DNA of 64,000 nucleotides from Cladopsammia gracilis. Its lineage: Eukaryota; Cnidaria; Anthozoa; Scleractinia; Dendrophylliidae. The stretch spans positions 1-64,000 of the forward strand of contig JAJGOT010000759.1 in NCBI GenBank assembly GCA_022457155.1. The letters run 5' to 3'. This document shows positions 1-10,872 of the stretch, in pieces (position 1 is the stretch's first letter; every line of letters begins with the position of its first letter). Both the position numbers and the translations under genes were made by a program. The notes under the pieces were generated by a model. That model did no database searches, was not told where the DNA came from, and worked only from the letters and a program-made list of their open reading frames with translations.

Positions 1-632
1 AAATGTTCGCGTTTGTTTAAGAAGAAGCGTACGGTAATCGGGATACTTTATGTATCGAAAGACGATCTTTTTCTGATATAATATACGGTGAATTTGTTGT
101 TCTAGTTATACCTGGCAAATTCAAACACTTCAAAATTAACGGCATGTTTTTGCAGCTAAGGAATTCTGTAATATAATGTCAAAGGTCAAGCACACGTTTT
201 AGTATGTGGTATAACTCAAAATTTTCTCAAACTTGGACTTTCATTACTTAAGACCTTGATGTAGTTCATACCTTAAAACCAAGCTGGGTTCTCCATTGAG
301 ATTTTCACAAAACGTTGTTAAAGTTGACGAATTTCGACCGGGATGTTGTTTGGCAGGATCGGGTTACTTTAAGTGGCTTGCGAACAAACCACTGAGCACG
401 ACAAGCAACCGTCAATATTAAACAGCTTCAATGCTTTCATAATGCTCCTAACTTGCTTTTTATGATGTTTTCTGCTTTATCCTCCTTTTGTTTTCTCCAT
501 AACTGACAGAAGAAGTAACAAGTTAAATATTCAAACTTGTTGTTGTCTTGACATATGTTGCGTGACAGCGAATATGCAAATTAGTATGCGCGAGAGAAGG
601 GGAAGGGCCGGGGTGGAGGGTGGTTTGTTTAA
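1..632. other. no gene seen
   Basis: AT-rich sequence with no recognisable coding exon, RNA gene or repeat before the MITE that follows. It ends in a short purine-rich stretch next to the TTAA insertion site. Confidence 0.5.
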
Positions 633-1221
633 GCCCGGTTTCCATATGATCGCTATGATCGCTACGATCGCTACGATCGCTACGATCGTTGCGATCGCTG
701 CGATCGCTGAAAAAAATAGTTCAGCGATCGCAGCGATTGATGGTTTCCATATGATCGCTGCGATCGCTACGATCGCTGAGAAAGTGAATGAAGATCGAGG
801 GGACCTGGGTCTGACAATATCGTTTCGCCTCATTCTTGAAATTCAACATAGCGGCTGTGAATTGTTTTTAAAATTTGTTATAAAGACAGTCGTATCTTTG
901 CACTTCTTCCATAAAAAGGGCGAAATCGCGCCCCTTTGAGTGGGCGTACGCAGTGCATCTTGGTATTTTTGCTCTGTCGCTGCGATCGCTGCGATCGCTG
1001 CGATCGCTGGAGAGTGGTTTCCATATGATCGCTACGATCGCCACGATCGCTGAGATAGAATCACAGCGATCGCAGCGTTCGTTGTCGCTGCGATCGCTGT
1101 GATCGCTACGATCGCTGGAGAGTTGTTTCCATATGATCGCTACGATCGCTGAACTTTTTTTTCAGCGATCGCAGCGATCGCAGCGATCGCAGCGATCGTA
1201 GCGATCATATGGAAACCGGGC
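633..1221. mobile_element. TTAA-flanked MITE with GATCGC arrays (piggyBac-like)
   Basis: The element begins GCCCGGTTTCCATATGATCG and ends with its reverse complement; TTAA sits directly outside both ends (629-632 and 1222-1225). A TTAA duplication is the hallmark of piggyBac-type cut-and-paste elements, so family assignment follows from that rule plus the inverted termini. The interior is almost entirely runs of GATCGC with single-base variants in both orientations. The terminal core GGTTTCCATATGATCGC, or a near copy, recurs internally at about 637, 742, 1016 and 1124. No transposase is encoded; the open frames over this stretch on both strands are by-products of the repeat. Confidence 0.75.
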
Positions 1222-1822
1222 TTAAGTGTGGAGGGGAGGGGATGTCGGGACAGCCAGAACTAGTCTTCTATTTATGGAATACTTTGTTTTGACGACCCAC
1301 GAATCACTGTTTCAGTCGTGGCTTTATTTGGCAGATTCTGTAATCAAAAGTACTAATAACGGCTCCTCCATGCTCTAATACATTGTATCCATACCCATAC
1401 AAGTCTCATGCCCATACAACTTGATTCTTTTATTCTGAGCGACTTGAGCAACGGAAAAAATGCGAAACATATTCAAGTTTGCACTCGCAGCTTGTGTTAC
1501 AATTTTGGTGTGAGACAAGATGCAAGAAACACTGTCCAGTGCAACATCACATGGGATTGAAGCTTAAAAGAAATGAGAGCTGGGACTGAAAAAAATGTCC
1601 TCAAATTCGAACTCGAGCACCCTCCACATAGACAATGAGCGGATGAGCTAAAATTCGTTAAGTGTAAAGTTCAATCTATTATTGCTGAGATAAAAGAGAG
1701 GTCATCATTGGCTTGAGGTTTTGAGTTTCTTGTTAAAATATCACCTAAGCTTCTGTTCTAGTCTTGGCAAATCCTGTTTCATATAGACCGTATAGTGCCA
1801 CCCTTGTTCCACAGACCACGGG

Positions 1823-1943
1823 CTAGTTGCATAAAACTTAACTCCAGACGTAACAGCTAACGTCGGACGTTCAGCCCAATCAAAGCTACTATTTTAACGT
1901 CAGACTTTAGCAGTTACTTCCGACGTTAAGTTCTATGCAGCTG
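1823..1943. mobile_element. small foldback MITE
   Basis: About 120 bp whose two halves are imperfect reverse complements. The left arm reads roughly CTAGTTGCATAAAACTTAAC and the right arm ends with its complement near CAGCTGG. It has no coding capacity, and the target duplication is unclear. Confidence 0.5.
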
Positions 1944-4900
1944 GCGCCAAAGTCTGCGTCCCTCATTTCTCTCAGAGATATTCAGAGTAACTGATCACGT
2001 GAGCGCGCATGAAATCTCCTGGGGATTTCGCGCGCGCTCTCGTTATAGTCGGTCGATTATCCCCTACACGACGATATTGACGTTAATTTATGCACACTCG
2101 CGATCAATTTTTGCAAAGACTCGTTGTGTCATTAATTATTCTCTAGTGCACAGCCACTTCGCTTCAGTATCACATTAGTAGAACATGTTATTGATATTTT
2201 GAAGAGAACAACTAAGAAAAACCACATCTCGTTTTGTGCGCGTGGCCGGCTTTAAATGTTTTCAACCGGAAGGGTTACCGGGCGGTAGTCTCTTCTTCCT
2301 CTTAGCAATTTCGATTTCTACTGTGTGAGTCGCACGAAAATTTCCTCCCACACGTGCTCCCACTTTCTCCCACTTGTATCCTAGCGGCAGGCGATTTTCG
2401 CATACCTCCGCGTGTTTTGGTCGCTCATCCATCTCTGAAAGAAAATAAAGTGTACTCAGTCCTATTTAAGGTTAATGCGAAAACGGAAATCGCGTCATTT
2501 TCCAACAAAAAGAATCAGAGCAGGGAGATCACGCGAGACCTGATCATGTTTATTTACTGCTGACATCAGCAGCTGCTACAAAACGTGGACAGTTTGTCAA
2601 CGTAACAACTGTTATCTCACTGACGTCTATATCGAAGTGCTCGCACAATCTCCTGAGCATTGGTATGCCAGATTTGTTCAGTTTGCCTTGCTTTAACAAG
2701 GTCACAGATATTACGACAGTCGAACACAATTGGATGTTGTAACGAAACTTCCCTCCGCACGCTGCTGAATAATCGTTCTCCGTCACTTCCTCTTGCCTGT
2801 ATCATATCTCTTACAACAACATCTGGACAAGCTTTGCGACCCGTGTTCTCACCAATATTGCCGGAACGTTGTTGTTGTAACAGTACTCTTAAAAGTACTC
2901 ATTCTGTCTTGCATTAAAACGTGTTATTCGTATCTGGGATGATCTCAATGCCCAGCCCAATGGGAGAGTAGACTGTAGTGGCACTTCTTAGGCACTTCCT
3001 GGACATTTCGTACACAGGGGACGCCCACCGTTTGAACATCTAGTCTCTCTGCATATCCATAGACGGCTTGGTCTAGGAGTGGTTCTCATTCGAGAGCAAG
3101 GGTGTGTTTCCCAGAGACACAACTTTATTACAATTAGAGACAGGGACAACAACTTTATTACAATTATTATTACAAAATACAAATACAATTACAATTAATA
3201 AATTATTATTATAATAAATAAATAAATAAATAAATAAATAAAGTAAACTAAAAAGGAAAAAAAGGAAATTTTCCACGCAACCCGCGGTTAGCTTTGGCTA
3301 ATCGAGGCGGGAGGTGAGGACAAGAAGTGCTGTTGCAGATTTTAGTAACGTTGGTAACACTTCATACATCTCTCTTCTGAGCACGGAAAGAGACGAGCAT
3401 ATGGGCTTTTCTGTTTCTGTTTTTTTTTTTCTGTTTCTCCACTCGAGCTTTTACTGGAACCATCTTCCTCGCTTTCCTGTCTAGGGACAGTTTGCGCTTG
3501 GAGTTACAGGGGTAAAATTCCCTGTAATAACTTCTTTATTTAGTCAGTTAAGCATGGAATTTCTGAATTTTACAGACGCATTCAGCTTCTCACAAGGAAT
3601 GCGTTTTCCCCGGCCAATTCCTTCCAAAGCGTAATAATTGTCATTGTATTCTCCTAAACTACCTAAAGCTTGATGTTTAAAGAGGCTCCAGCTGTGTAGG
3701 GTCTACATGAAGTAACCCGGACCGACGACATGTCGTAATGGCTTCTTTCATTTCATCCGACGTTTCGATTTTGTTTCCGGAATTCAGGAATTTATAACTG
3801 CTCTGGATTTTATAGCTGCAGACTTCCTGTTACAGGCCCCCTTCCCACCCTGTGGGTCACAGAAATGTATGCGCTTGACAATCGCACCATGAACGGCTTT
3901 CCAACTATACATCCAAGGCTGATTGTGTTACCGCAAAAATGAGAATAATAACAACCAGCATTGTCTTGCCAGTAGTACACATATTGTAACTCTGGTATAA
4001 CAACCTTAAAATATCTTTAAGGACGTCAGCCAGAAAAGACAGCACAGTACAGCTATCTTGGCCACAACTTCTAAACACATGGCATAGTGTGAGGGTTTCG
4101 TACTTTCAATTTCTGGTACTTCCCTTTCGCATGGCCACAGTCACTTCGCAGGGAATGCCACGTTTCCCAAACCAATCAGTTTGGCTTTCCCGGTATTTTT
4201 CGAGGAATAAACCATGGCATGGCCCAATCCTGTATAACTGATGTGTCGTCCAGATGTTGAAGGATGTCTAATGTTGCTTTATCTTGGTTTGCCGAACACA
4301 ACGAAACTAATGCGATTTCCAGGCATTTACATCACGTTTTGCATTTCCGGCCATGAAGACAAGTTCATCGTGTATTTGGCCCTTTATTATTGGAAAGATC
4401 TTCAAGACCCATGCCGTAGAGAAGGATATAACAACTGTTCCCAGAATAAGTTTAATTTCAGTTTCTACCCCCTAACGTCGGTTTATTGACAAGGAAGACT
4501 TGACTGTGTGACCTGCGATGTCCCTTTTGCAGTTTAGAAATGGAATAACCTCAGCTGATCTGCTCCTATCTCTAGCTGGGTCATAAGAGCAAGAACCTCC
4601 GACTAAAGAACTAAAAGACGGCACTTTTCGTCCATGATGACAAAATAATAGCAAAGCAAATTCAGTCCAATTTACTTTCAAGCTTCGCTAATTAAATTTA
4701 TCCCATTTTTAGATTTAATTTACTAATTCAATTTATTTACTCAGTGAACAGCAATGCAATATCTAAGTCATTTTTCCTAGTTTGTAGAAAAAAAAAATTG
4801 TGTTAAAGTATTGAAGTATAAGCATCTATACGCATCTTTATTTTGGTGTGCATTCTACCAAAGGCATAAGCAAAAAAAGTTAAAAAGTTAAACAGGTTTA

Positions 4901-5743
4901 TGTCATCTGAGACCAGAGCCAACTGAACTGCATCCCGATATTTATTCCTGATAAGTGACAAATCTTATCAAAGCTGAAAAATTCCACTGCCCAAGTGAGA
5001 AAAAAAAAACAACAATATTCCCTTGTCAGTCCAAAGCCTTTATTGTATTTTAAAAAGAGAACGAATAAGTGCTCAAAACGAAATCGTTTTCAGTACGCTT
5101 TTCGTGACACCCAGCTTGGTGTCACGGTAACGCAACAACCGTTGTTTACTCGCCGTTGTAGAAATTTTAAACGAATTATGGTTTATTTCAAAAGCGTCGT
5201 GTGAAGCACTGTGAAAAAAACCCAAGCTGATTCTAATACATTATCAAGAACAGCCTTTAATTACTCCAATGACACAGTTTAAGAAAAAATCTGAATTATA
5301 CCACATAGCGAGAAACACATTTGAATTTTAACGGTATTCGCAGGATCTTTTCCGTTTAAAAATAAAGCATTTTCCTGCGCATTTTTTGCTTTTATAAACA
5401 ACAGTAAAGTCAAGTTATATATTTGTTCTAATTGTGAGGCACTTCCACTATTAATAAACGGTATAATAATCCTAAGGATTTTATTTTCTTGAAGAAGAGA
5501 AGTCATTGAAAAATATCAATTTCAGACTTGCGTGCGGGTACTTTCGGGATCGTTGCGGGTCAAATTTGTTTTTCTCATTTTTCTCAGAAATAATGCGTTC
5601 CTGAAGAAAATGAAATACATCAAATTTCATCTCTACTCAGTGGCTCTTTGTAAGCAGAAAATAAGCGAAACTAATTTGTCGAGTGTTGCCATCGAATGCT
5701 CCGTATTTCCTGACCGTCGCTCTTAAATCCCTTACATTTTCAG
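1944..5743. other. intergenic, no gene recognised
   Basis: A 3.8-kb stretch with only short unsupported open frames. A (TAAA)n microsatellite lies at about 3211-3242, preceded by two copies of a motif like CAACTTTATTACAATTA near 3120-3170. I searched the minus strand for a further CUB exon that would continue the gene at 9-21 kb and found none. Confidence 0.5.
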
Positions 5744-6162
5744 GAGCTGGATTTACTGTGGGGCCCTCATACGGTGGACCGCTTTGCTAGCTATCGTTCC
5801 AAACAGCTTCCCCGTTTTTGTTCTAGATGGCTGTGTCCTGGGTGCGAGTGCGTCGATGCCTTCACCTGCACCTGGGAGGGGAGAACAATTGGCTAGTCCC
5901 TCCTGTAATTCTTATCCCCAGAGTGTTCAATCACATGACTCATTGCCACGAAGTTGGAACAATGATTGTCCCGTTTTGGCCTTCGGGGCCTTGGTGGCCA
6001 CTGTTTTTCAGCGACGGTGGTGCTGCTAACAGTTTTATTAAGGACGTCAAGGATATTCCATTGCATCCGGAGACAGTGCTTCCAGGTTCAGCCGATACCG
6101 ACTTGTTTGGCCATGGAACCCCGAACTGCAGGATTTTGGCCTTACGAATTGTCTGCTGTTAG
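5744..6162 (+). pseudogene. DIRS-type RT/RNase H C-terminal remnant
   Basis: The first frame reads ELDLLWGPHTVDRFASYRS and continues to LCPGCECVDAFTCTWEG. It must then shift by one base at about 5876-5882 to continue GENNWLVPPVILIPRVFNHM, followed by GTMIVPFWPSGPWWPLFF and NCRILALRIVCC before a stop. The VDRFAS, ENNWLVPP and VPFWPS-WWP signatures are typical of the RNase H end of DIRS-like polyproteins, which degrades the RNA template during reverse transcription. The domain is truncated upstream. A pyrimidine tract ending in CAG lies directly before the first recognisable codon, so a processed junction or simple truncation could both explain the start. The frameshift makes it non-functional. 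Confidence 0.7.
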
Positions 6163-6618
6163 CGTGTGGATCTCGTGTTTGTGGCGCTCCAGTTCTTAGG
6201 AGCCTATGAAAGCCATGGTTCTTAAGCGTCCACGCAGTTCTGACTGGACTCAAGTTAGCTCTGGTTTACTTATCGTTCGCCCTGTGCATTGTGGCGTAGT
6301 ACGTGTGGCCCGTGATGGACCCTACGTCACGATTCTTGTCGGTGGCTAGTATGCGTTTGGCTGGCTGTTGAGTTGACGTTCCCTCATTTATCGGATCATC
6401 GGGACTAATCAGAGAAACAATTCTGAGTTTGCCTCACTTGATAGGGGCGTGACTGCTACTATCTATGTTTGCTGTGTTAGTACTAGAGATTTCACCCACT
6501 CGACAGTGGAGGCAGGTGTTGCTATTATTCAGTAGTTTTTTATCAGGAAAATTGTTGTCCCCCTTGCGTCGGGGCAAGTGGTTGTTGTTGGATCAGTTAT
6601 CCTTTGCGACTCAAGCTC

Positions 6619-6830
6619 CCCACTCGATAGTGGAGGCCTATGGCGGCTATTGCTTGCTATGGATGGTTTCAAGGGCACCCTGGTCATACATCGAGGATCG
6701 AGGTTCCCCACTCGATAGTGGAGGCCTATGGCGGCTATTGCTTGCTATTGATGGTTTCAGGGGCACCCTGGTCATACATCGAGGATCGAGGTTCCCAACT
6801 CGATAGCGGAGGCCATTTTGGCTTTGCCCT
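6619..6830 (+). repeat. 87-bp tandem repeat, about 2.4 copies
   Basis: Units beginning CCCCACTCGATAGTGGAGGC start near 6619 and 6706, with a diverged third near 6793. Each contains GGCGGCTATTGCTTGCTAT and a GTCATACATCGAGGATCGAG segment. A weaker related motif lies near 6496. The period of 87 is divisible by three, so open frames run through by default. The array sits in the spacer between the RNase H remnant and the recombinase. Confidence 0.75.
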
Positions 6831-6990
6831 GTATGGTTGTTATTCTCATTTACGTTGCTAGGACGCCTCGCTTTTCGTAGTCACTGCGAATGTATCAGTT
6901 ATCATTGAATTACGTGCGATTTCATAGCTGATTTGAGTTGGTTGCCCCGTCTATTTCAAGTATAGCTGGTGATGTTCCAACCCCTGACTT

Positions 6991-8010
6991 ATGGTACTTC
7001 GTTGTTCCTTAGGTTCACATGTGTTCATGTCGGCGCCTTGGAGGAATCTGTACAGCATCGCGGATCCCTACCTTAATCGACTGGCTGGGGCCTTGCCGCA
7101 CATCTTTCTTCACGACCACGCCACTTCAACGGTGATCAAATATCGTCGAGAGTTTAAGCGGTGGTGTGCGTGGGCTGCGCGCTTCGGTTGCACGACCCTC
7201 CCAGCAAATGGCTTTCATGTCGCCTTGTACCTATCCGACATTCTGGGAAAATCACGCACGCCCAGTCCTGTAGTTGCAGCTCTTTTTGGAGTATCATGGG
7301 CTCACAAGAAAGCCATATTGATGGACCCGGCGTCTCACCGTTTGGTTGTGCAAGTCGTCGATTCGGCTAAGCGTCTGTTGGCACGTCCTGTGGTTAAGAA
7401 AAGACCGCTTACCCCTGTTAAAGTTAGGGATATTGTGGACAAGTTTGCTCAACCGGGTTACCTACTGTCCGACCTTCAGACTGTTACGTTAATTGTCGTT
7501 GGCTTTTGTGGGTTCCTGAGATGGAGCGATCTTAGTGAGATTTGCGTCGATAATCTGACCATCTTCCCTACTCACATGTCAATTTTTCTAGAGAAACGTA
7601 AGAACGACCAGTTCCACCAGGGTCAGAATATTTTTATTGCCCGCTCTGGCCTTCGCACCTGTCCAGTTGGCTTGACCGAGCGTCTGTTGGAGCGTTCTGC
7701 ATTGTCCGCTGGTCCACTGTTCCGTGTTATTCAAGGCTCAGGTTCCCGCCAATTTTGCAGGGATAGCAAGCTGCCCTACCTCAAAGCTAGGACGCAAGTT
7801 CTTACCGCATTTGCAGCCATTGGGTTGGACCCCGAATACTATGGCTTACACAGCTTAAGATCTGGTGGCGCTTCTGCGGCTTCGGAACGTGGCATATCAG
7901 ACCGACTCATCTCTGCACATGGAGGATGGAGATCCAACGCATCGAGGAACCGATATATCAGGGACCGCAGAGAGACTCTTCTGTCAGTATCCAAGGCCCT
8001 CAAAGTTTGA
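6991..8010 (+). CDS. tyrosine recombinase of a DIRS/Ngaro-like element
   Basis: A 339-residue intact ORF. Tyrosine recombinases break and rejoin DNA through a covalent phosphotyrosine; in DIRS-order elements they integrate the circular cDNA. The catalytic set is visible: Arg177 in GFCGFLRWSDL, the HxxR motif His287/Arg290 in LHSLRSGGAS, His310 and Trp313 in AHGGWRS, and the nucleophile Tyr322 in NRYIRD. The N-terminal ~100 residues (HDHATSTVIKYRREFKRWC) look like a SAM-like core-binding domain. Length and motif spacing are normal for the family. A second ATG at 7027 starts MSAPWRNLY and could be the true start. The frame is undisrupted although its companion RT is decayed; domestication is possible but unproven. 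Confidence 0.85.
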   Translation: MVLRCSLGSHVFMSAPWRNLYSIADPYLNRLAGALPHIFLHDHATSTVIKYRREFKRWCAWAARFGCTTLPANGFHVALYLSDILGKSRTPSPVVAALFGVSWAHKKAILMDPASHRLVVQVVDSAKRLLARPVVKKRPLTPVKVRDIVDKFAQPGYLLSDLQTVTLIVVGFCGFLRWSDLSEICVDNLTIFPTHMSIFLEKRKNDQFHQGQNIFIARSGLRTCPVGLTERLLERSALSAGPLFRVIQGSGSRQFCRDSKLPYLKARTQVLTAFAAIGLDPEYYGLHSLRSGGASAASERGISDRLISAHGGWRSNASRNRYIRDRRETLLSVSKALKV

Positions 8011-8046
8011 CTCTAGCTTTCTTTTGAACTATGCTTTCGCCTTGTG

Positions 8047-8534
8047 TGGACGATTTTGGGGCCAGAACCCAACCACCGCGATGTGCTGTTATTGTTTGCT
8101 GTTCCAAGTTTCCGAGGACATTAAGGAATTCCATTTCTCTTGTAGCGTATTATGAATGCAATGAATAAGTAGCGGAAAGAGAAATGATTTCCTTATGGAC
8201 GAGGGAGGTCCTGGGTTTTGGTATTCAAATATATGATAATTAGGTTGTTTAAAAGTAATGTGTAACGGTTATTTAGCCATTGTGGTTCTGGCACCTTTGT
8301 GTCGATATTTTCAACGTAATCGAACTTTAACTTTCGGATGGTTGTTGTCATTCTACTTCTGAATATGCCTAAAACTCCTCATGAAGCGGATATGTACATG
8401 TGTATAGCCGTACTGTGTTATACTAGGGTTTGTTATGTTGTTTGTTAATAAATGGACGATTTTGGGGCCAGAACCCAACCACCGCAATGTGCTGTTGTTG
8501 TTTGCTGTTCCAAGTTTCCGAGGACATTAAGGAA
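8047..8534 (+). repeat. 82-bp direct repeats at 3' end of the DIRS-like element
   Basis: Copies at 8047-8128 and 8453-8534 begin TGGACGATTTTGGGGCCAG and end GAGGACATTAAGGAA, with only a few mismatches; the start-to-start offset is 406 bp. Read as split direct repeats, these would be B1 and B2, and the ~324 bp between them would be A2, whose partner A1 should lie at the missing 5' end. Confidence 0.7.
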
Positions 8535-8890
8535 CAATTTCTTCGTCCTCATATTCGTCCTAGCCAGAAATATGCGACAATAATAAACGCCACCGCAATG
8601 GTACAAAAAAAAAACAAGGAAAATAATGACAAAGAACGCGTTTCAATCGTGCTTATTTACGCAGTTCTTCAGCTGGTAACGCGCAGAAGAATGAATTCGG
8701 TTGTTGAAAATTTCTCGCGAGAAAATGTTGCTGTGGAAGCCTATTTTACATGCGGGAAAGTGCTTGGTGTGCTCACGACTATAGCAACGCATGCACAGTC
8801 ATTCCTCCATCCGCTTACGGAACTGACATTAATACATTAAAATTTCATCTCGAAAAAAATTTACGGGGCGACAGCTAAACATGCAGGTAA
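8535..8890. repeat. segmental duplicate A (paralogue of 13205-13570)
   Basis: Closely matches 13205-13570, for example the shared TCGTCCTAGCCAGAAATATG and ATAGCAACGCATGCACAGTC (one base different in the other copy). It continues into the duplicated CUB exon at 8981. Small indels differ between copies. The plus strand holds a partly shared open frame (ERVSIVLIYAVLQ against ERVSILLIYADIQ) that I do not recognise. The duplication unit appears to include both CUB half-exons and the intron between them. Confidence 0.65.
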
Positions 8891-8980
8891 ACTTCGGATA
8901 GACGTGGGTCTGGGACGTTACAGCTTAGTGAGTATAATTACTTTTTTAAAAATTAAAATCATGCCAGTTAAGTTACCTAC

Positions 8981-9137
8981 CAACAATCGGACTCATACTC
9001 GAGGTCAAATGTTTGAAACTTCATTTTCAGCGCTTTGTCTTGTGGAATTGAAACATTGTATACACAGTGTATATTCATTGGGTAATTATTTGGATACCCG
9101 GGACTTGTCAATGTGTTGTTTACCACTGAACGACATC
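8981..9137 (-). CDS. CUB domain, N-terminal half exon (copy A)
   Basis: A 157-bp exon between an acceptor (TTTTGCAG) and donor (GTAGGT) on the minus strand. It translates to [19 protein letters not shown], then [20 protein letters not shown] and DLEYESDC. The C-x(n)-TSPGYP-x-YP signature and the disulphide cysteines are those of CUB domains, ~110-residue extracellular beta-sandwiches that bind proteins or glycans. Upstream phase (one base from the 10211-10386 exon) makes a GGA codon, so the frame is continuous. The C-terminal half that should follow lies below 8981 but is not found; the DIRS-like element occupies the expected place. This is either the last recognisable exon of a broken gene or one whose next exon lies outside the window. 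Confidence 0.8.
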
Positions 9138-9349
9138 CTGCAAAAGCAAAATAATATATAACTTCAAGACCTCTTGTGTCCTCTCAATAATTTGTAGATA
9201 CCTCACAAACAATCAACAATTTACCAATGCACCGCACAGTTGTATACTCACTAGTATTGAAATTTGTTTGTTAATATCGAGACGGTTGGACGGTATTGAA
9301 GGGAGGAAAGGGAAGAGTTGGGAGGATGGGGAGTTAAACGCAGAGGGTT

Positions 9350-9378
9350 GACGGGGGGGTGGGGGGGGGGGGGGAGGG
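9350..9378. repeat. G-rich tract in CUB intron
   Basis: A nearly pure G run of about 28 bases. The paralogous intron at about 13985-14055 is also G-rich but has no such homopolymer. Confidence 0.7.
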
Positions 9379-9399
9379 GTGTCGGTAGAGCAAATCGAA

Positions 9400-9998
9400 T
9401 ATCATCATCATCACCTTTATTTATACGCGGGTAAACATCAGGCTGATACACACATAAAGCTAAATACATATTTCTATACTTCTAAATCCTTAAATATTAC
9501 GCTCTAATGAAAACTACTATTGTACTTACAATAATGTATAGTAATGTTGAAAAATAAAACTGAAATTCAAATTAAAGCCTGTTTTCCATGAATGCCGCGT
9601 TTGAATGAGAAGTGAGCAGTTGCTGCAAGCTAGTCAGCAGTTGCCGCAAGCTAGTCAGGGTTAGCTTGTCTTATATCAGAGGGAAAATTGTTCCACAGGA
9701 CAGCTCCGCTGTAACAGAAGCTGGCTAGGAAATAACAAGCTTATTTTCCGAGTCTCTAAAATTATAGGAATTAAATATATTGCTGCGTGGTATAAATTTC
9801 GAGGAGAGGTTATCAGGCACAAGGCAATTCAAAGATTTATACACCATCACAGCCTTATTAATTAGGCGCTGGGTTTCAAGATTTTTCCATACTAAGTCAT
9901 TTAATAGTATGCTTGCATCGGCATCAAAATTGGAGTTAGTAAAAACGCGCACTGCACGGTTCTGAAGACGCTGCAATTAATGGCGTAAGAATAATTAT
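9400..9998 (-). mobile_element. 5'-truncated CR1/L2-like LINE 3' end
   Basis: Minus-strand coding resembles the C-terminus of a non-LTR reverse transcriptase: MQRLQNRAVRVFTNSNFDAD, then NKAVMVYKSLNCLVPDNL and FRDSENKLVIS. A further segment, CYSGAVLWNNFPSDIRQANP, is in another register after a stop. LQRLQNRAARV and YSGAVLWN-LP are typical of CR1/L2-like ends. The 3' tail is ATAAATAAAGGTGATGATGA-like, as expected for that group. A 21-bp tandem duplication (CTAGTCAGCAGTTGC-like) lies near 9620-9655. The paralogous intron at about 14060 lacks the insert, which marks its edges to within a few bases. Confidence 0.75.
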
Positions 9999-10210
9999 AG
10001 CAATGGGAGAGGGGAGGGTGCAAAGGTTTCATATTCACGAGTTGGCTTGGTTGTTTCTTTTTCGAGTCTTTACCTTTATAGCTTCGGCTAATGAGCTGTT
10101 TTGTTTAATCTGTCTTTGTTACGCTTTCTGTAAGCGATGTTCTTCAAAAATTGTTGATTAATGTTATAATATTGGCTAGTATGTCAAGCGGCTCTCCCAT
10201 TTGCACTTAC

Positions 10211-10386
10211 CACGCATAATAACATCAGTAAAAAGTATCTGAAATCCTCCCTTTTTCTTACGGTACTCCGAGTGGAATGTTATCACTGCGAAGTCTCCAG
10301 GTACAAAAAAGTCAATTCCAGTGAAGTTACCACAGTATTGGCCGATCTGCACGTTGTTATCATCTGTAATCTTCAAATAATTGCGC
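10211..10386 (-). CDS. CUB domain, C-terminal half exon (copy A)
   Basis: A 176-bp exon with acceptor TTGCAG and donor GTAAGT on the minus strand. It reads RNYLKITDDNNVQIGQYCGN, then FFVPGDFAVITFHSEYRKKK and GGFQILFT. The YxYLKI, GxYCG and ITFHS-GGF-I-FT signatures mark the second half of a CUB domain. The preceding exon (13656-13812) supplies two bases to complete a Gly codon, so both halves join in frame into one ~110-residue CUB domain. It has the same length as the paralogous exon at 14276-14451. Confidence 0.85.
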
Positions 10387-10394
10387 CTGCAAGG

Positions 10395-10795
10395 AAACTT
10401 AGTGGTTGTTTACATGATACTGGTATGAGTTTCATACCCCGTTATGACGTCATACCGCGTTTACATGACGGGACTGTGAAGGGACACTTCATACGGATTG
10501 AAATACCGTATTGGATTGGATAACGACTATTACGCGTGCGTTACCCATTCCAGTCTTTCAAGAGAGTGATTTCATACCGAAACGAATGATCGTGCCGCGT
10601 TTACATGGTACCGGTATAAGTTCCCGTACCGCTATGAGAATCTCGATCCGGTACAGCTACCGAAATGAACTACCGGTATGACTCATACCGGAATCATGAG
10701 ATTTTGTGCTGGTAACATGTAAACGAATTCAGAGCCACAACAGGTTACCGGAATGAACTCGTACCGGTATGAAAGATATACCGTCATTATGTATT
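10395..10795. repeat. intronic repeat rich in ACCGGTATGA/TCATACCG (copy A)
   Basis: Contains many copies of GGTATGA and its complement TCATACC in both orientations, bracketed by GTTTACATG motifs, suggesting a degraded foldback element. The same element lies at 14460-14870 in the paralogous intron, so it predates the segmental duplication. Confidence 0.6.
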
Positions 10796-10872
10796 TCAAA
10801 CAGTCCCTTATATTTTTCTTTTGTAAATGTAAATTCAGCGGCAGAATTCGAAAGATTTGGGTATCGACTCGA

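Larger units (their letters stand above)
5744..8534 (+). mobile_element. 5'-truncated DIRS/Ngaro-like tyrosine-recombinase retroelement
   Basis: In order: the end of an RT/RNase H domain, a spacer holding 87-bp tandem repeats, an intact tyrosine recombinase, then an 82-bp direct repeat present twice (8047-8128 and 8453-8534). RT/RNase H plus tyrosine recombinase, rather than a DDE integrase, is diagnostic of DIRS-order elements. Repeats after the recombinase ORF fit the B1-A2-B2 part of the split direct repeats of the PAT/Ngaro groups. The right edge is supported by a paralogous host segment at about 13.2 kb, which matches the sequence just after 8534 but lacks the element. The 5' part (gag and most of RT) is missing. 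Confidence 0.7.

Noticed and set aside
531..939. Overlapping ORFs on both strands
   Set aside because: They are translations of the GATCGC arrays of a MITE.
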